The position numbers were made by a program, and so were the translations under genes. A stretch of 64,000 nt of DNA from Leucobacter chromiiresistens (GTDB lineage Bacteria > Actinomycetota > Actinomycetes > Actinomycetales > Microbacteriaceae): contig NZ_LDRK01000013.1 in assembly GCF_001477055.1 (NCBI RefSeq), positions 1 through 64,000 of the forward strand. Direction: 5' to 3'. Every line of letters starts with the position of its first letter. Position 1 is the first letter of the stretch. Below the pieces are notes generated by a model. That model did no database searches. It was not told the origin of the DNA and was given only the letters and a program-made list of their open reading frames with translations. This document shows, piece by piece, positions 40,084 to 47,958 of the stretch.

Positions 40084-41121
40084 CTACCGCTCCTCCCCCA
40101 GGAATCTGTTGAGATAGCGCGCAACGGCGCGCACCGTGGCGATGTTGCCCGCGTAGTCCATGCGCAGCGGGCCGAGCACGCCGAGCTTCGAGATCGCGAT
40201 GCCGTCCTCGTACTTCGACGCGATGATCGAGGTTTCGGAGAGGCCGTACGCCTCGTTCTCGCGCCCGATCGACGCCGAGACCTCGCGGTCGTCGTGGGCC
40301 AGCTCTCCGAAGAGCCGGAGCAGCGTCACCTGCTCCTCGATCGCCTCGAGCACGACGGGGAGCGAGCCGGCGAACTCGCCGCCGGGCCGCGACAGGTTCG
40401 CCGCACCCGCCACCGCGATCCGGTCGTTGCGGTTGGCCTGCAACTGCCCGAGCACCACCGCGAGCACGCGCTTCACGAGATCGGCCTCGTCGGGCTGCGA
40501 CCAATTCGGCAGGTCCTCGTCGAGCCGCGCGACCGCATGCGCCGCCGTCTCGACGTCGCTGCCGACCGCCGCCTCGGCGATCCGCTGGCGCAGCCCGTGC
40601 ACCCACGCCTCCGTCACGCGCGACGCCGGCAGCAGGGCCACCTGCTGCTCGACGACGCCGCTGCCGAGGATGAGCACGCTGAGCACCCGATCCTCGCCGA
40701 GCGCCACGAGATCGATATGACGCACGACGGTGCGCCGCAGCGACGGGTACTGCGCGACCGCGACCTGGTTGGTGAGCTGCGAGAGCAGGCGCACGGTGCG
40801 CGCCATGACGTCATCGAGGTCGGAGGACTCGCCCAGGAACCGCTCGATCGCGGAGCGCTGCGCCGAGCTCAGCGGGCGGATGCGCGCGAGCGTGTCGACG
40901 TACAGGCGATACCCCTTGTCGGTCGGCACCCGACCCGAGGAGGTGTGCGGCTGGGCGATCAGCTCGTCCTCCTCGAGCAGCGCCATGTCGTTGCGGATCG
41001 TCGCAGCGGAGACGCCGAAGCTGTGGCGCTCGACGATCGCCTTCGACCCGACGGGTTCGTTCGACGACACGTAGTCGCCGACGATCGCGTGCAGCACCGC
41101 GAGGCTGCGCTCCGAAACCAT
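40084..41121 (-). CDS. hrcA: Heat-inducible transcription repressor HrcA
   Basis: Repressor of CIRCE-controlled heat shock genes. 345 residues: N-terminal winged helix (MVSERSLAVLHAIVGDYVSSNEPVGSKAIVERHSFGVSAATIRNDMALLEE), then the dimerisation and HrcA-specific domains. ATG 41121 has CAGGAGGGG six bases upstream; upstream codons to 41142 run into the operator. A CIRCE element lies between promoter and start, so the gene represses itself and dnaJ. Confidence 0.97.
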   Translation of the reverse strand: MVSERSLAVLHAIVGDYVSSNEPVGSKAIVERHSFGVSAATIRNDMALLEEDELIAQPHTSSGRVPTDKGYRLYVDTLARIRPLSSAQRSAIERFLGESSDLDDVMARTVRLLSQLTNQVAVAQYPSLRRTVVRHIDLVALGEDRVLSVLILGSGVVEQQVALLPASRVTEAWVHGLRQRIAEAAVGSDVETAAHAVARLDEDLPNWSQPDEADLVKRVLAVVLGQLQANRNDRIAVAGAANLSRPGGEFAGSLPVVLEAIEEQVTLLRLFGELAHDDREVSASIGRENEAYGLSETSIIASKYEDGIAISKLGVLGPLRMDYAGNIATVRAVARYLNRFLGEER

Positions 41122-41135
41122 CGCCCCTCCTGACC

Positions 41136-41162
41136 CTGGCACTCACTTGCTCCGAGTGCCAA
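41136..41162 (-). promoter_or_regulatory. CIRCE operator (HrcA binding site)
   Basis: Inverted repeat of two nine-base arms, TTGGCACTC and GAGTGCCAG on the minus strand, with a nine-base spacer, against the consensus TTAGCACTC-N9-GAGTGCTAA. It starts 15 bases upstream of the hrcA ATG. A TAGACT -10 (41167-41162) abuts it, so repressor binding would block initiation. Confidence 0.92.
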
Positions 41163-41256
41163 GTCTAGCGCAGGGCGGGCGCTCTCCGGCCGTTCCCGCT
41201 CGCAGCGAACACGCCGCGGACATCTCGTGCCCGCAGGGCGCGGACGCCCGCCCGCA

Positions 41257-42483
41257 TCAGGCGCCGAGCAGCCGATGCACGACGGTATCGGCCAGCAGGC
41301 GCCCCCGCAGCGTCGGCACGACGCGGCCCGCGATCGCCGCCCGCCCCTCGATCAGCCCGTCCGCGATCAGCTGCGGGATCGCGCGACGCTCATCGGCGCT
41401 CAGCACATCGGCGGGCAGACCGTCGGCGATCCTCGTCTCCAGCAGAATGCGCTCCTCGCGCCGCGACTCGTCGCTCAGCGACTCCCGCGAGTGCGCCGGC
41501 GAGACGCCCCGCTCGATGCGCTGCGCGTACGCCCCCGGATGCTTCACGTTCCACCAGCGAACCCCGCCCACGTGGCTGTGCGCGCCGGGGCCCGCCGCCC
41601 ACCAGTCCTCGCCCGTCCAGTAGGCCAGGTTGTGCCGTGAGCGCGTCTCCGGCGAACGCGACCAGTTGCTGATCTCGTACCAGGAGAACCCCGCCTCCGC
41701 GAAGCGGGCATCGGCGAGCTCGTACATCTCCGCGTGCAGATCCTCGTCGGGCCCCGCGACCTCGCCGCGCCGGATCTGCGCGGCGAGCTTCGTGCCGCGC
41801 TCGATGATCAGCGCGTACGCGGAGATGTGGTCGGGCTCGCACGCCAGGGCGGCGTCGATCGACCGCTCCCAGTCGCCCAGACTCTCCCCCGGCGTTCCAT
41901 AGATGAGATCGACGCTCACCTGCAGGCCGGCCTCGCGCGCCCACCGCGTGACGAGCGGCACGCGCTCGGGCGAATGCGTGCGGTCGAGCGTCGCGAGCAC
42001 GTGCGGCACCGCCGACTGCATGCCGAAGCTCACCCGCGTGAAGCCCGCGTCGGCGAGCGTCTGCAGGTACGCGGCGTCGACGGAGTCGGGATTCGCCTCC
42101 GTCGTCACTTCGGCGCCCCCCGCGAGCCCCCACTCGTCGCGGATGCGGCCGAGCATCGCGGCGAGGTCGGACGCCGGGAGCAGCGTCGGCGTTCCGCCGC
42201 CGAAGAACACCGTCGATGCCGGGCGCTCAGGGAGCCCCGCATCTCGCAGCACGCGGCCGCCGAGCGCGAGCTCCCGTGCGACCTGCGCCGCGTAGTCGCC
42301 GCGCGAGGTGCCGCCGAGCTCGCTCGCGGTGTAGGTGTTGAAGTCGCAGTACCCGCAGCGCACGCGGCAGTAGGGGACGTGCACGTACACTCCGAATCGG
42401 CGCTCGTCGGCACCGATCTCGACCCCGCTCGGCAGCGAGCCGTCCTCGGGCGCGGGATCGCCGTCAGGCAGCGCGCTCGGCAC
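41257..42483 (-). CDS. hemW: Radical SAM family heme chaperone HemW
   Basis: 408 residues, formerly annotated as oxygen-independent coproporphyrinogen oxidase. The radical SAM cluster motif is CRVRCGYCDFNTY (CxxxCxxC) near residues 40-50, with VYVHVPYC before it, then the SAM-binding FFGGGTPTLLP, and VSFGMQSAVPHVLATLDRTH. The C-terminal HemN_C-type domain is present. It lacks the extra N-terminal Cys features of true HemN, which favours heme chaperone activity. GTG 42483 has GGGAGGG upstream. It lies between a DUF1990 gene and hrcA. Confidence 0.93.
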   Translation of the reverse strand: MPSALPDGDPAPEDGSLPSGVEIGADERRFGVYVHVPYCRVRCGYCDFNTYTASELGGTSRGDYAAQVARELALGGRVLRDAGLPERPASTVFFGGGTPTLLPASDLAAMLGRIRDEWGLAGGAEVTTEANPDSVDAAYLQTLADAGFTRVSFGMQSAVPHVLATLDRTHSPERVPLVTRWAREAGLQVSVDLIYGTPGESLGDWERSIDAALACEPDHISAYALIIERGTKLAAQIRRGEVAGPDEDLHAEMYELADARFAEAGFSWYEISNWSRSPETRSRHNLAYWTGEDWWAAGPGAHSHVGGVRWWNVKHPGAYAQRIERGVSPAHSRESLSDESRREERILLETRIADGLPADVLSADERRAIPQLIADGLIEGRAAIAGRVVPTLRGRLLADTVVHRLLGA

Positions 42484-42531
42484 GGAGCCCTCCCTCTGAT
42501 GCGGCGCGGCGGGTCGCGAATCGTCGCACGC

Positions 42532-43473
42532 TCACGCGCGCTTGCTCGGCCGCCGCTGGTGGGTGGGGCCGGTCGTCGTGTCGGCGGGCTCGTCGCCTGC
42601 GGGCGCTGCCTCGCGGGCGGGCTCCGCTGCGGGCTCCGGCTCATGCGCCGCTGCGGGCTCGGGCTCCGGCGCCGCAGCGGGCTCCGGCGCCGCCGCGGCG
42701 GTCGCCGCAGGCTCCGTCGCGGGCTCGGCTGCAGGCTCCGTCGCGGGCTCCGGCGCCGCTGCGGGCTCCGCCGCGGCCTCGACCGCGACCGCCCCCTCAC
42801 CGGCGCTCGGCCCGAGGTCGGGGGCGGGCTGCGCCCCCGGTGCGAGTGCCGCGATCCCGCGCTTCACCGCATCGAGTGCCGTGCGCACATCGGCCCGGCC
42901 GCGCAGTCCGAGCAGGCCGTTCTTCGGGGCGGCGACGAAGCCGCGCGCGACCGCCCAGACGGTGTCGTCGGCGCGGTGCTCGATGACGAAGAGCTGCTCC
43001 CCCACGGCGCCCGCCTCGTCGCCGGTGCCCCAGGCGAACCCCACGCGCCGCTCCTCATCCACCGTGTAGACGACGAGCACGCTCCGGGGCTCCTGGCCCT
43101 CCGCATGCAGCACCGCGGTGGTTCCGGCGACGATGTACGGCTCGCCGTCGGGCCCGAACTGCTCCTCGACGTCGCCCGCCGCCTCCGGCGCCCCGTCGCC
43201 GGTGAAGCTCGGGCCCACGTACTCGGAACCCGTGCCGCGTACGATGTCGGTGACGCGCACGCCCGACCCGCGCTGCGCGCCCCAGGTCATGAGCAGGCTC
43301 GACGCGATCAGGAACCGATCCTGGCCGCTGCCGAGGCGCAGCTCCTCCTCGTAGGGCGTCGTGCCCTCAGGCGGGTACTTCACGACATCGGGATCCTTCG
43401 AGGCGCCGACCGCTGCGTATGCGACGGGCATCTCGACGTGGCTGCTGCGACGGGGCGGCTGATCCTGGCTCAT
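42532..43473 (-). CDS. DUF1990 family protein with low-complexity tail
   Basis: 313 residues. Residues 1-220 form the DUF1990 domain ([36 protein letters not shown], then [18 protein letters not shown] and [26 protein letters not shown]), of unknown function but conserved next to lepA in Microbacteriaceae. The last 90 residues are Ala/Glu/Pro repeats ([13 protein letters not shown]) and end in a short basic segment. The start overlaps the lepA stop (ATGA). No membrane segment or signal. Confidence 0.8.
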   Translation of the reverse strand: MSQDQPPRRSSHVEMPVAYAAVGASKDPDVVKYPPEGTTPYEEELRLGSGQDRFLIASSLLMTWGAQRGSGVRVTDIVRGTGSEYVGPSFTGDGAPEAAGDVEEQFGPDGEPYIVAGTTAVLHAEGQEPRSVLVVYTVDEERRVGFAWGTGDEAGAVGEQLFVIEHRADDTVWAVARGFVAAPKNGLLGLRGRADVRTALDAVKRGIAALAPGAQPAPDLGPSAGEGAVAVEAAAEPAAAPEPATEPAAEPATEPAATAAAAPEPAAAPEPEPAAAHEPEPAAEPAREAAPAGDEPADTTTGPTHQRRPSKRA

Positions 43474-45323
43474 CGCTTGCCGCCCTCCTTGCCCTCCACA
43501 TCACCCGAGAGCGCGGCGATGAACGCCTCCTGCGGCACTTCGACGCGGCCGACCATCTTCATGCGCTTCTTGCCCTCTTTCTGCTTCTCGAGCAGTTTGC
43601 GCTTGCGGCTGATGTCGCCGCCGTAGCACTTCGCGAGCACGTCCTTGCGGATCGCGCGGATGTTCTCCCGGGCGATCACCCGGGCGCCGATGGCCGCCTG
43701 GATCGGCACCTCGAACTGCTGGCGCGGGATGAGCTTGCGCAGGCGCTCCGTCATCATCGTGCCGTACGAGTAGGCGTTGTCGCGGTGCACGATCGCGCTG
43801 AACGCGTCGACCGCCTCGCCCTGCAGCAGGATGTCGACCTTCACGAGGTCTGCCTCCTGCTCCCCCATCGGCTCGTAGTCGAGGCTCGCGTAGCCCTGGG
43901 TGCGGCTCTTCAGGTGGTCGAAGAAGTCGAAGACGATCTCGCCGAGCGGGATGCTGTACCGCAGCTCGACGCGCTCGCCGAGGTACTCCATGCCCAGCAG
44001 CCTGCCGCGACGGCTCTGGCAGAGCTCCATGATCGCGCCGACGTAGTCCTTCGGCGCGAGGATCGCGGTCTTGACGACCGGCTCGCGCACCGAGGCGATC
44101 TTGCCGTCGGGGTACTCCGACGGGTTCGTGACCGTGATCTCGCGGCCGTCCTCGGCGGTGACCTGGTAGACGACGCTCGGCGCGGTGGCGATGAGGTCGA
44201 GGTCGAACTCGCGGCGCAGTCGCTCCGAGATGATCTCGAGGTGCAGCAGCCCGAGGAACCCGCAGCGGAAGCCGAATCCGAGCGCGACCGACGTCTCGGG
44301 CTCGTACTGCAGCGCCGCGTCCTCGAGCTTGAGCTTGTCGAGCGCCTCGCGCAGCACCGGGTAGTCGGAGCCGTCGAGCGGGTACAGGCCGGAGAACACC
44401 ATCGGCTTCGGATCGGTGTAGCCCGGCAGCGCCTCCGTCGCCGGATTGCGCTTCGCGGTGACCGTATCGCCGACCTTCGACAGGCGCACGTCCTTCACAC
44501 CCGTGATGAGGTAGCCCACCTCGCCCACGGCGAGCCCCTGCGTCGGCTTCGGCTCCGGCGCCGAAACGCCCACCTCGAGCGCCTCGTGATCGGATCCGGT
44601 CGACATCATCTGGATCTTCTCGCGCGGCGACAGCCTGCCGTCGATCATGCGCACGTAGGTGACCACGCCGCGGTACGGATCGTAGACCGAGTCGAAGATC
44701 ATCGCCCGCGGCGGCGCGTCGGCGAGGCCGACCGGCGCCGGAATGCGCTCGACGACGCGATCGAGCAGCTCCTCGACCCCGGCGCCCGTCTTGCCCGACA
44801 CCTTCAGGATGTCGTCCGGGTCGCCGCCGATCAGGTCGGCGATCTCCCGCGAGACGCGCTCGGGGTCGGCCGCGGGCAGGTCGATCTTGTTGAGCACCGG
44901 GATGATCTCGAGATCGTTCTCCATGGCGAGGTAGAGGTTCGCGAGCGTCTGCGCCTCGATGCCCTGCGCCGCGTCGACGAGCAGGATCGCTCCCTCGCAC
45001 GCCGCGAGGGAGCGCGAGACCTCGTAGCTGAAGTCCACGTGCCCCGGGGTGTCGATCATGTTGAGGGCGAAGTCGCCCGCCTCGGTCTGCCAGTGCATGC
45101 GCACCGCCTGCGACTTGATCGTGATGCCGCGCTCGCGCTCGATGTCCATGCGATCGAGGTACTGGGCGCGCATCTCGCGGTCGGGCACGGTGCCCGTCAC
45201 CTGCAGCATGCGGTCGGCGAGGGTCGACTTGCCGTGGTCGATGTGCGCGATGATGCAGAAGTTGCGGATCTTCGCGGGGTCGGTCGACGCCGGGACTGGA
45301 GGGTTCAGGCTGCGTGGAGACAT
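43470..45323 (-). CDS. lepA: Elongation factor 4 (back-translocating GTPase LepA)
   Basis: Ribosome-associated GTPase, 617 residues: G1 [14 protein letters not shown]3 DTPGHVDF, G4 NKIDLP, the LepA-specific C-terminal domain at the end ([24 protein letters not shown] signature). ATG 45323 (MSPRSLN) is preferred; an in-frame TTG at 45332 overlaps the candidate -10. The extended -10 TGCGATAAT ends nine bases before ATG, giving a nearly leaderless mRNA and no Shine-Dalgarno. Heads the DUF1990-hemW run. Confidence 0.96.
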   Translation of the reverse strand: MSPRSLNPPVPASTDPAKIRNFCIIAHIDHGKSTLADRMLQVTGTVPDREMRAQYLDRMDIERERGITIKSQAVRMHWQTEAGDFALNMIDTPGHVDFSYEVSRSLAACEGAILLVDAAQGIEAQTLANLYLAMENDLEIIPVLNKIDLPAADPERVSREIADLIGGDPDDILKVSGKTGAGVEELLDRVVERIPAPVGLADAPPRAMIFDSVYDPYRGVVTYVRMIDGRLSPREKIQMMSTGSDHEALEVGVSAPEPKPTQGLAVGEVGYLITGVKDVRLSKVGDTVTAKRNPATEALPGYTDPKPMVFSGLYPLDGSDYPVLREALDKLKLEDAALQYEPETSVALGFGFRCGFLGLLHLEIISERLRREFDLDLIATAPSVVYQVTAEDGREITVTNPSEYPDGKIASVREPVVKTAILAPKDYVGAIMELCQSRRGRLLGMEYLGERVELRYSIPLGEIVFDFFDHLKSRTQGYASLDYEPMGEQEADLVKVDILLQGEAVDAFSAIVHRDNAYSYGTMMTERLRKLIPRQQFEVPIQAAIGARVIARENIRAIRKDVLAKCYGGDISRKRKLLEKQKEGKKRMKMVGRVEVPQEAFIAALSGDVEGKEGGKR

Positions 45324-45416
45324 TGTCCGCAATTATCGCACGCCGCCGCGCCACTGCGAGCCGCGCGATGACGCGCACCCGTTCCCGCGCGCCCGCGCGC
45401 CTGCGAGAATGAGCAG

Positions 45417-46340
45417 ATGCCTCGCATCGTCGCTCTCTACCGCTACCCCGTCAAGGGATTCACCCCGGAACCCTGCGAGCGGATCACGGTGCAGCAGGAC
45501 GGCCGCATCGTCGGCGACCGCGTGCTCGCGTTCCGGTTCGCCGAGGCGTCGCTCCCCGAGCAGCGCGGCGGCCTCGACTACTGGCCGAAGGCGCGCGGCC
45601 TCGCGCTCCAGGACTTTCCGGCGCTGGCCTCGCTGCGCCTGGTGTTCGATGCGGCCGAGCATCGCGTCACGATCCTCCGCGACGGCGCCCTTTGGGCGTC
45701 GGAGATGCTCGACGATGCGGGCCGCAGACGCCTCGCCGATGCCGTCGCCGAGTTCGTGCTCGGCACCCCCGAGGGCAAGCGGCTGCAGCGCCCGGGGCGG
45801 CTCCCCCTCGAGCTCGTCGGGGACGGCGAGCACGCGCGCTTCCAGGATCGTGAACAGGGGTACGTCTCGCTGCACGGCCGCGCGAGCGTCCTCGCGCTCA
45901 GCGCGGTCATCGAGCGGCCCGCCGGCGTCGAGCGGCCCGCCGGCGTCGACGCGTCCGCGTCCGACTCCACCCGCGGCATCGCCCCGAGGGCCCCGCTCGA
46001 CGACCGCCGCTTCCGCTCGAACATCGTGATCGACGGCGTCGACGCCTGGGAGGAGCTCGGCTGGAGCGGACGCGTGCGCATCGGCGAGCTCGAGTTCCGC
46101 GTCGCCGAGCCGATCGTGCGCTGCCTCGCCACGCACGCGAACCCGGAGACGGGCGAACGCGATGCCCGGGTGCTCACCACCCTCACCCAGCGCGTCGGGC
46201 AGGAGGAGCCGACGCTCGGCACCCTGCTGCTGCCTGCCGCGCTTCCGGCGCCGGTGCGCGCGGGCACGGAGCAGGGAAGCGCGCCGTGGGGCGACATCGT
46301 CGTCGGCGACACGGTCGAGCTGCTGGACGCGGCGACGTGA
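45417..46340 (+). CDS. MOSC domain-containing protein
   Basis: 307 residues. N-terminal beta-barrel domain (MPRIVALYRYPVKGFTPEPCERITV) and C-terminal MOSC domain (DDRRFRSNIVIDGVDAWEELGWSGRVRIGELEFRV, then RCLATHANPETGERDARVL). MOSC domains bind molybdenum cofactor or sulfur-carrier groups. The usual catalytic Cys appears in VRCLATH, near residue 237. There is no ribosome site; GAGAAT lies six bases before ATG (a weak leaderless -10). Divergent from lepA across 93 bases. Confidence 0.88.
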   Translation: MPRIVALYRYPVKGFTPEPCERITVQQDGRIVGDRVLAFRFAEASLPEQRGGLDYWPKARGLALQDFPALASLRLVFDAAEHRVTILRDGALWASEMLDDAGRRRLADAVAEFVLGTPEGKRLQRPGRLPLELVGDGEHARFQDREQGYVSLHGRASVLALSAVIERPAGVERPAGVDASASDSTRGIAPRAPLDDRRFRSNIVIDGVDAWEELGWSGRVRIGELEFRVAEPIVRCLATHANPETGERDARVLTTLTQRVGQEEPTLGTLLLPAALPAPVRAGTEQGSAPWGDIVVGDTVELLDAAT

Positions 46341-46404
46341 GCGCCGCTCCCCCTCCCGCGGCGCACACGCAGGACGGGGGCACTGGGAACCGCACGTCGG
46401 TTCT

Positions 46405-46515
46405 GCTAGACTCGGTTCTTGGCTTGCGTGTGGTTTTCACCACACCACCCGTAAGGTGCCCTCTCTCACCGTGCGGAAACAAACCGTCAACCGGATCTAA
46501 AGGACACATCTCAAC
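46405..46515 (+). promoter_or_regulatory. rpsT promoter and leader
   Basis: Extended -10 TGCTAGACT (hexamer 46407-46412) about 104 bases before the start. The leader carries a 7-bp hairpin GTGTGGT / ACCACAC (46428-46434 with 46439-46445, loop TTTC). A ribosome site AAAGGA lies at 46498-46503. S20 autoregulation through this leader is possible but unproven. Confidence 0.45.
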
Positions 46516-46776
46516 GTGGCAAACATCAAGTCGCAGATCAAGCGCATCAAGACCAACCGCAAGGCGACCGAGCGCAACAAGGCGTACAAGAGCGAGCTCC
46601 GCACCGTGGTGCGCGCCGCCCGCGAGGCGATCGCTTCGGGCGACAAGTCGGCCGCCGAGGCGAAGCTGAAGGTCGCCGGCCGCAAGCTCGACAAGGCCGC
46701 CTCGAAGGGCGTCATCCACAAGAACCAGGCTGCGAACCGCAAGTCGAAGCTTGCCGCACAGGCGGCAGCGCTCTAA
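46516..46776 (+). CDS. rpsT: 30S ribosomal protein S20
   Basis: Small basic primary 16S-binding protein, 86 residues, [30 protein letters not shown] with the typical Lys/Arg/Ala-rich helices. GTG start with AAAGGA upstream. It lies opposite to holA, the usual S20-holA pairing in actinobacteria, with a shared terminator between them. Confidence 0.97.
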   Translation: MANIKSQIKRIKTNRKATERNKAYKSELRTVVRAAREAIASGDKSAAEAKLKVAGRKLDKAASKGVIHKNQAANRKSKLAAQAAAL

Positions 46777-46791
46777 CTCGCGCTCGCGTAC

Positions 46792-46823
46792 GAAAGAGGC
46801 CCCGCTTCGGCGGGGCCTCTTTC
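46792..46823. terminator. Bidirectional terminator of rpsT and holA
   Basis: Perfect 14-bp stem GAAAGAGGCCCCGC / GCGGGGCCTCTTTC with a TTCG tetraloop (46806-46809) and short T-runs on both sides. Lies between convergent rpsT and holA. Confidence 0.9.
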
Positions 46824-46907
46824 GTTTCCCCGGGTCGGCGTGCGCGCCTGGAGCCCTCGCTGCAGATCGCGAGCCCGGCTTCGCGCGGTCGCCGGATCCG
46901 CGCGCGG

Positions 46908-47942
46908 CTAGGCGACGCGGCCGCGCTTGGCGACGAACAGCAGGTACTTCTCGAGCGCGTACTCGGGGTCGCGGCTGCCGCCCTTCAGCATCCACTCGGT
47001 GTCCGCTGCGAGATCGATGGCGCGCGCGAGATCCTCCTCCCGCCACCCTCGCACCTCTCGCAGTGCCCGATCGACCTGCCAGGGGGCCATGCCGAGCTCT
47101 TTCGCGAGCTGACCGCCCGATCCGCCGGCACCGTAGACGCGCGCCATCGCGCGCACCTTCATGTTGAGCGCTGCGAGCATCGGAATCGGGTCGGTGCCCG
47201 TCGCGAAGGCCTGGCGCAGCAGCACGAGCGCATCGGCCGCGCGGCCCGCCGTCGCGGCGTCGGCGACCCTGAACGCGTTCGTCTCGACCCGGCCCTCGGT
47301 CGCGCGCGACACCTGATCCTCGGAGATTCGCGTGCCCGCATCCGACACCAGCTGACCGATCGCCCCGGCGAGCTCGCCGATGCCGCCCGAGTAGGCCGCG
47401 GCGAGCTGCCGCGCCGCGCCGGGCGTGACTTGGGCGCCCAGGCGCCGGAACTCGGCCTGCACGAATGCGAGTCGATCCTGGTCTTTCTTCACTTCGGCGC
47501 AGACGACCTCGATGCCGCCGCCGGCGCCGCCGCGGACGAGGTCGAGCAGCGCCTTGCCGCGCTGCCCGCCGGCGTGTCGCAGCACCAGCGTCGTGCCGTC
47601 GGCGGGCTCGGCGACATAGCGCTTCGTGTCTTCGAGGAAGGCGTCGGAGCACTTCTCGACGCCTTCGACGCGGATCAGCCGAGGTTCGGCGAACAGCGAC
47701 GGGCTCGCGATGGTGAACAGCTCGCCCGCCGTGTAGGCGGCGGCATCGACATCGTGGACTTCGAGGTCGGCGTTCGCCTCACTGAGCGCGGTGCGGATCG
47801 CCTGGCCCGCGCGGTCGGCGAGGAAGCTCTCGGGGCCGGAGACGAGCACGACCGGAGCGGGGCGCGCTTCGCTCCACTCGACCTGAGGGATCTTCGTCTT
47901 CGCAGACGGCGCCCGGGGAGCTGCCTTCCGTGCCTGTGCCAC
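46908..47942 (-). CDS. holA: DNA polymerase III subunit delta
   Basis: Clamp-loader subunit that opens the beta clamp. 344 residues. Begins with a basic tail, then VVLVSGPESFLADRAGQAIR. The middle has VCAEVKKDQDRLAFVQAEFRRLGAQVTPGAARQLA and the C-terminus MKVRAMARVYGAGGSGGQLAKELGMAPWQVDRALREVRGW, the helical collar typical of actinobacterial HolA. GTG 47942. It lies 16 bases downstream of comEC, so comEA-comEC-holA is one operon. rpsT is convergent. Confidence 0.95.
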   Translation of the reverse strand: MAQARKAAPRAPSAKTKIPQVEWSEARPAPVVLVSGPESFLADRAGQAIRTALSEANADLEVHDVDAAAYTAGELFTIASPSLFAEPRLIRVEGVEKCSDAFLEDTKRYVAEPADGTTLVLRHAGGQRGKALLDLVRGGAGGGIEVVCAEVKKDQDRLAFVQAEFRRLGAQVTPGAARQLAAAYSGGIGELAGAIGQLVSDAGTRISEDQVSRATEGRVETNAFRVADAATAGRAADALVLLRQAFATGTDPIPMLAALNMKVRAMARVYGAGGSGGQLAKELGMAPWQVDRALREVRGWREEDLARAIDLAADTEWMLKGGSRDPEYALEKYLLFVAKRGRVA

Positions 47943-47958
47943 CTCTCCAGCCTACCCG

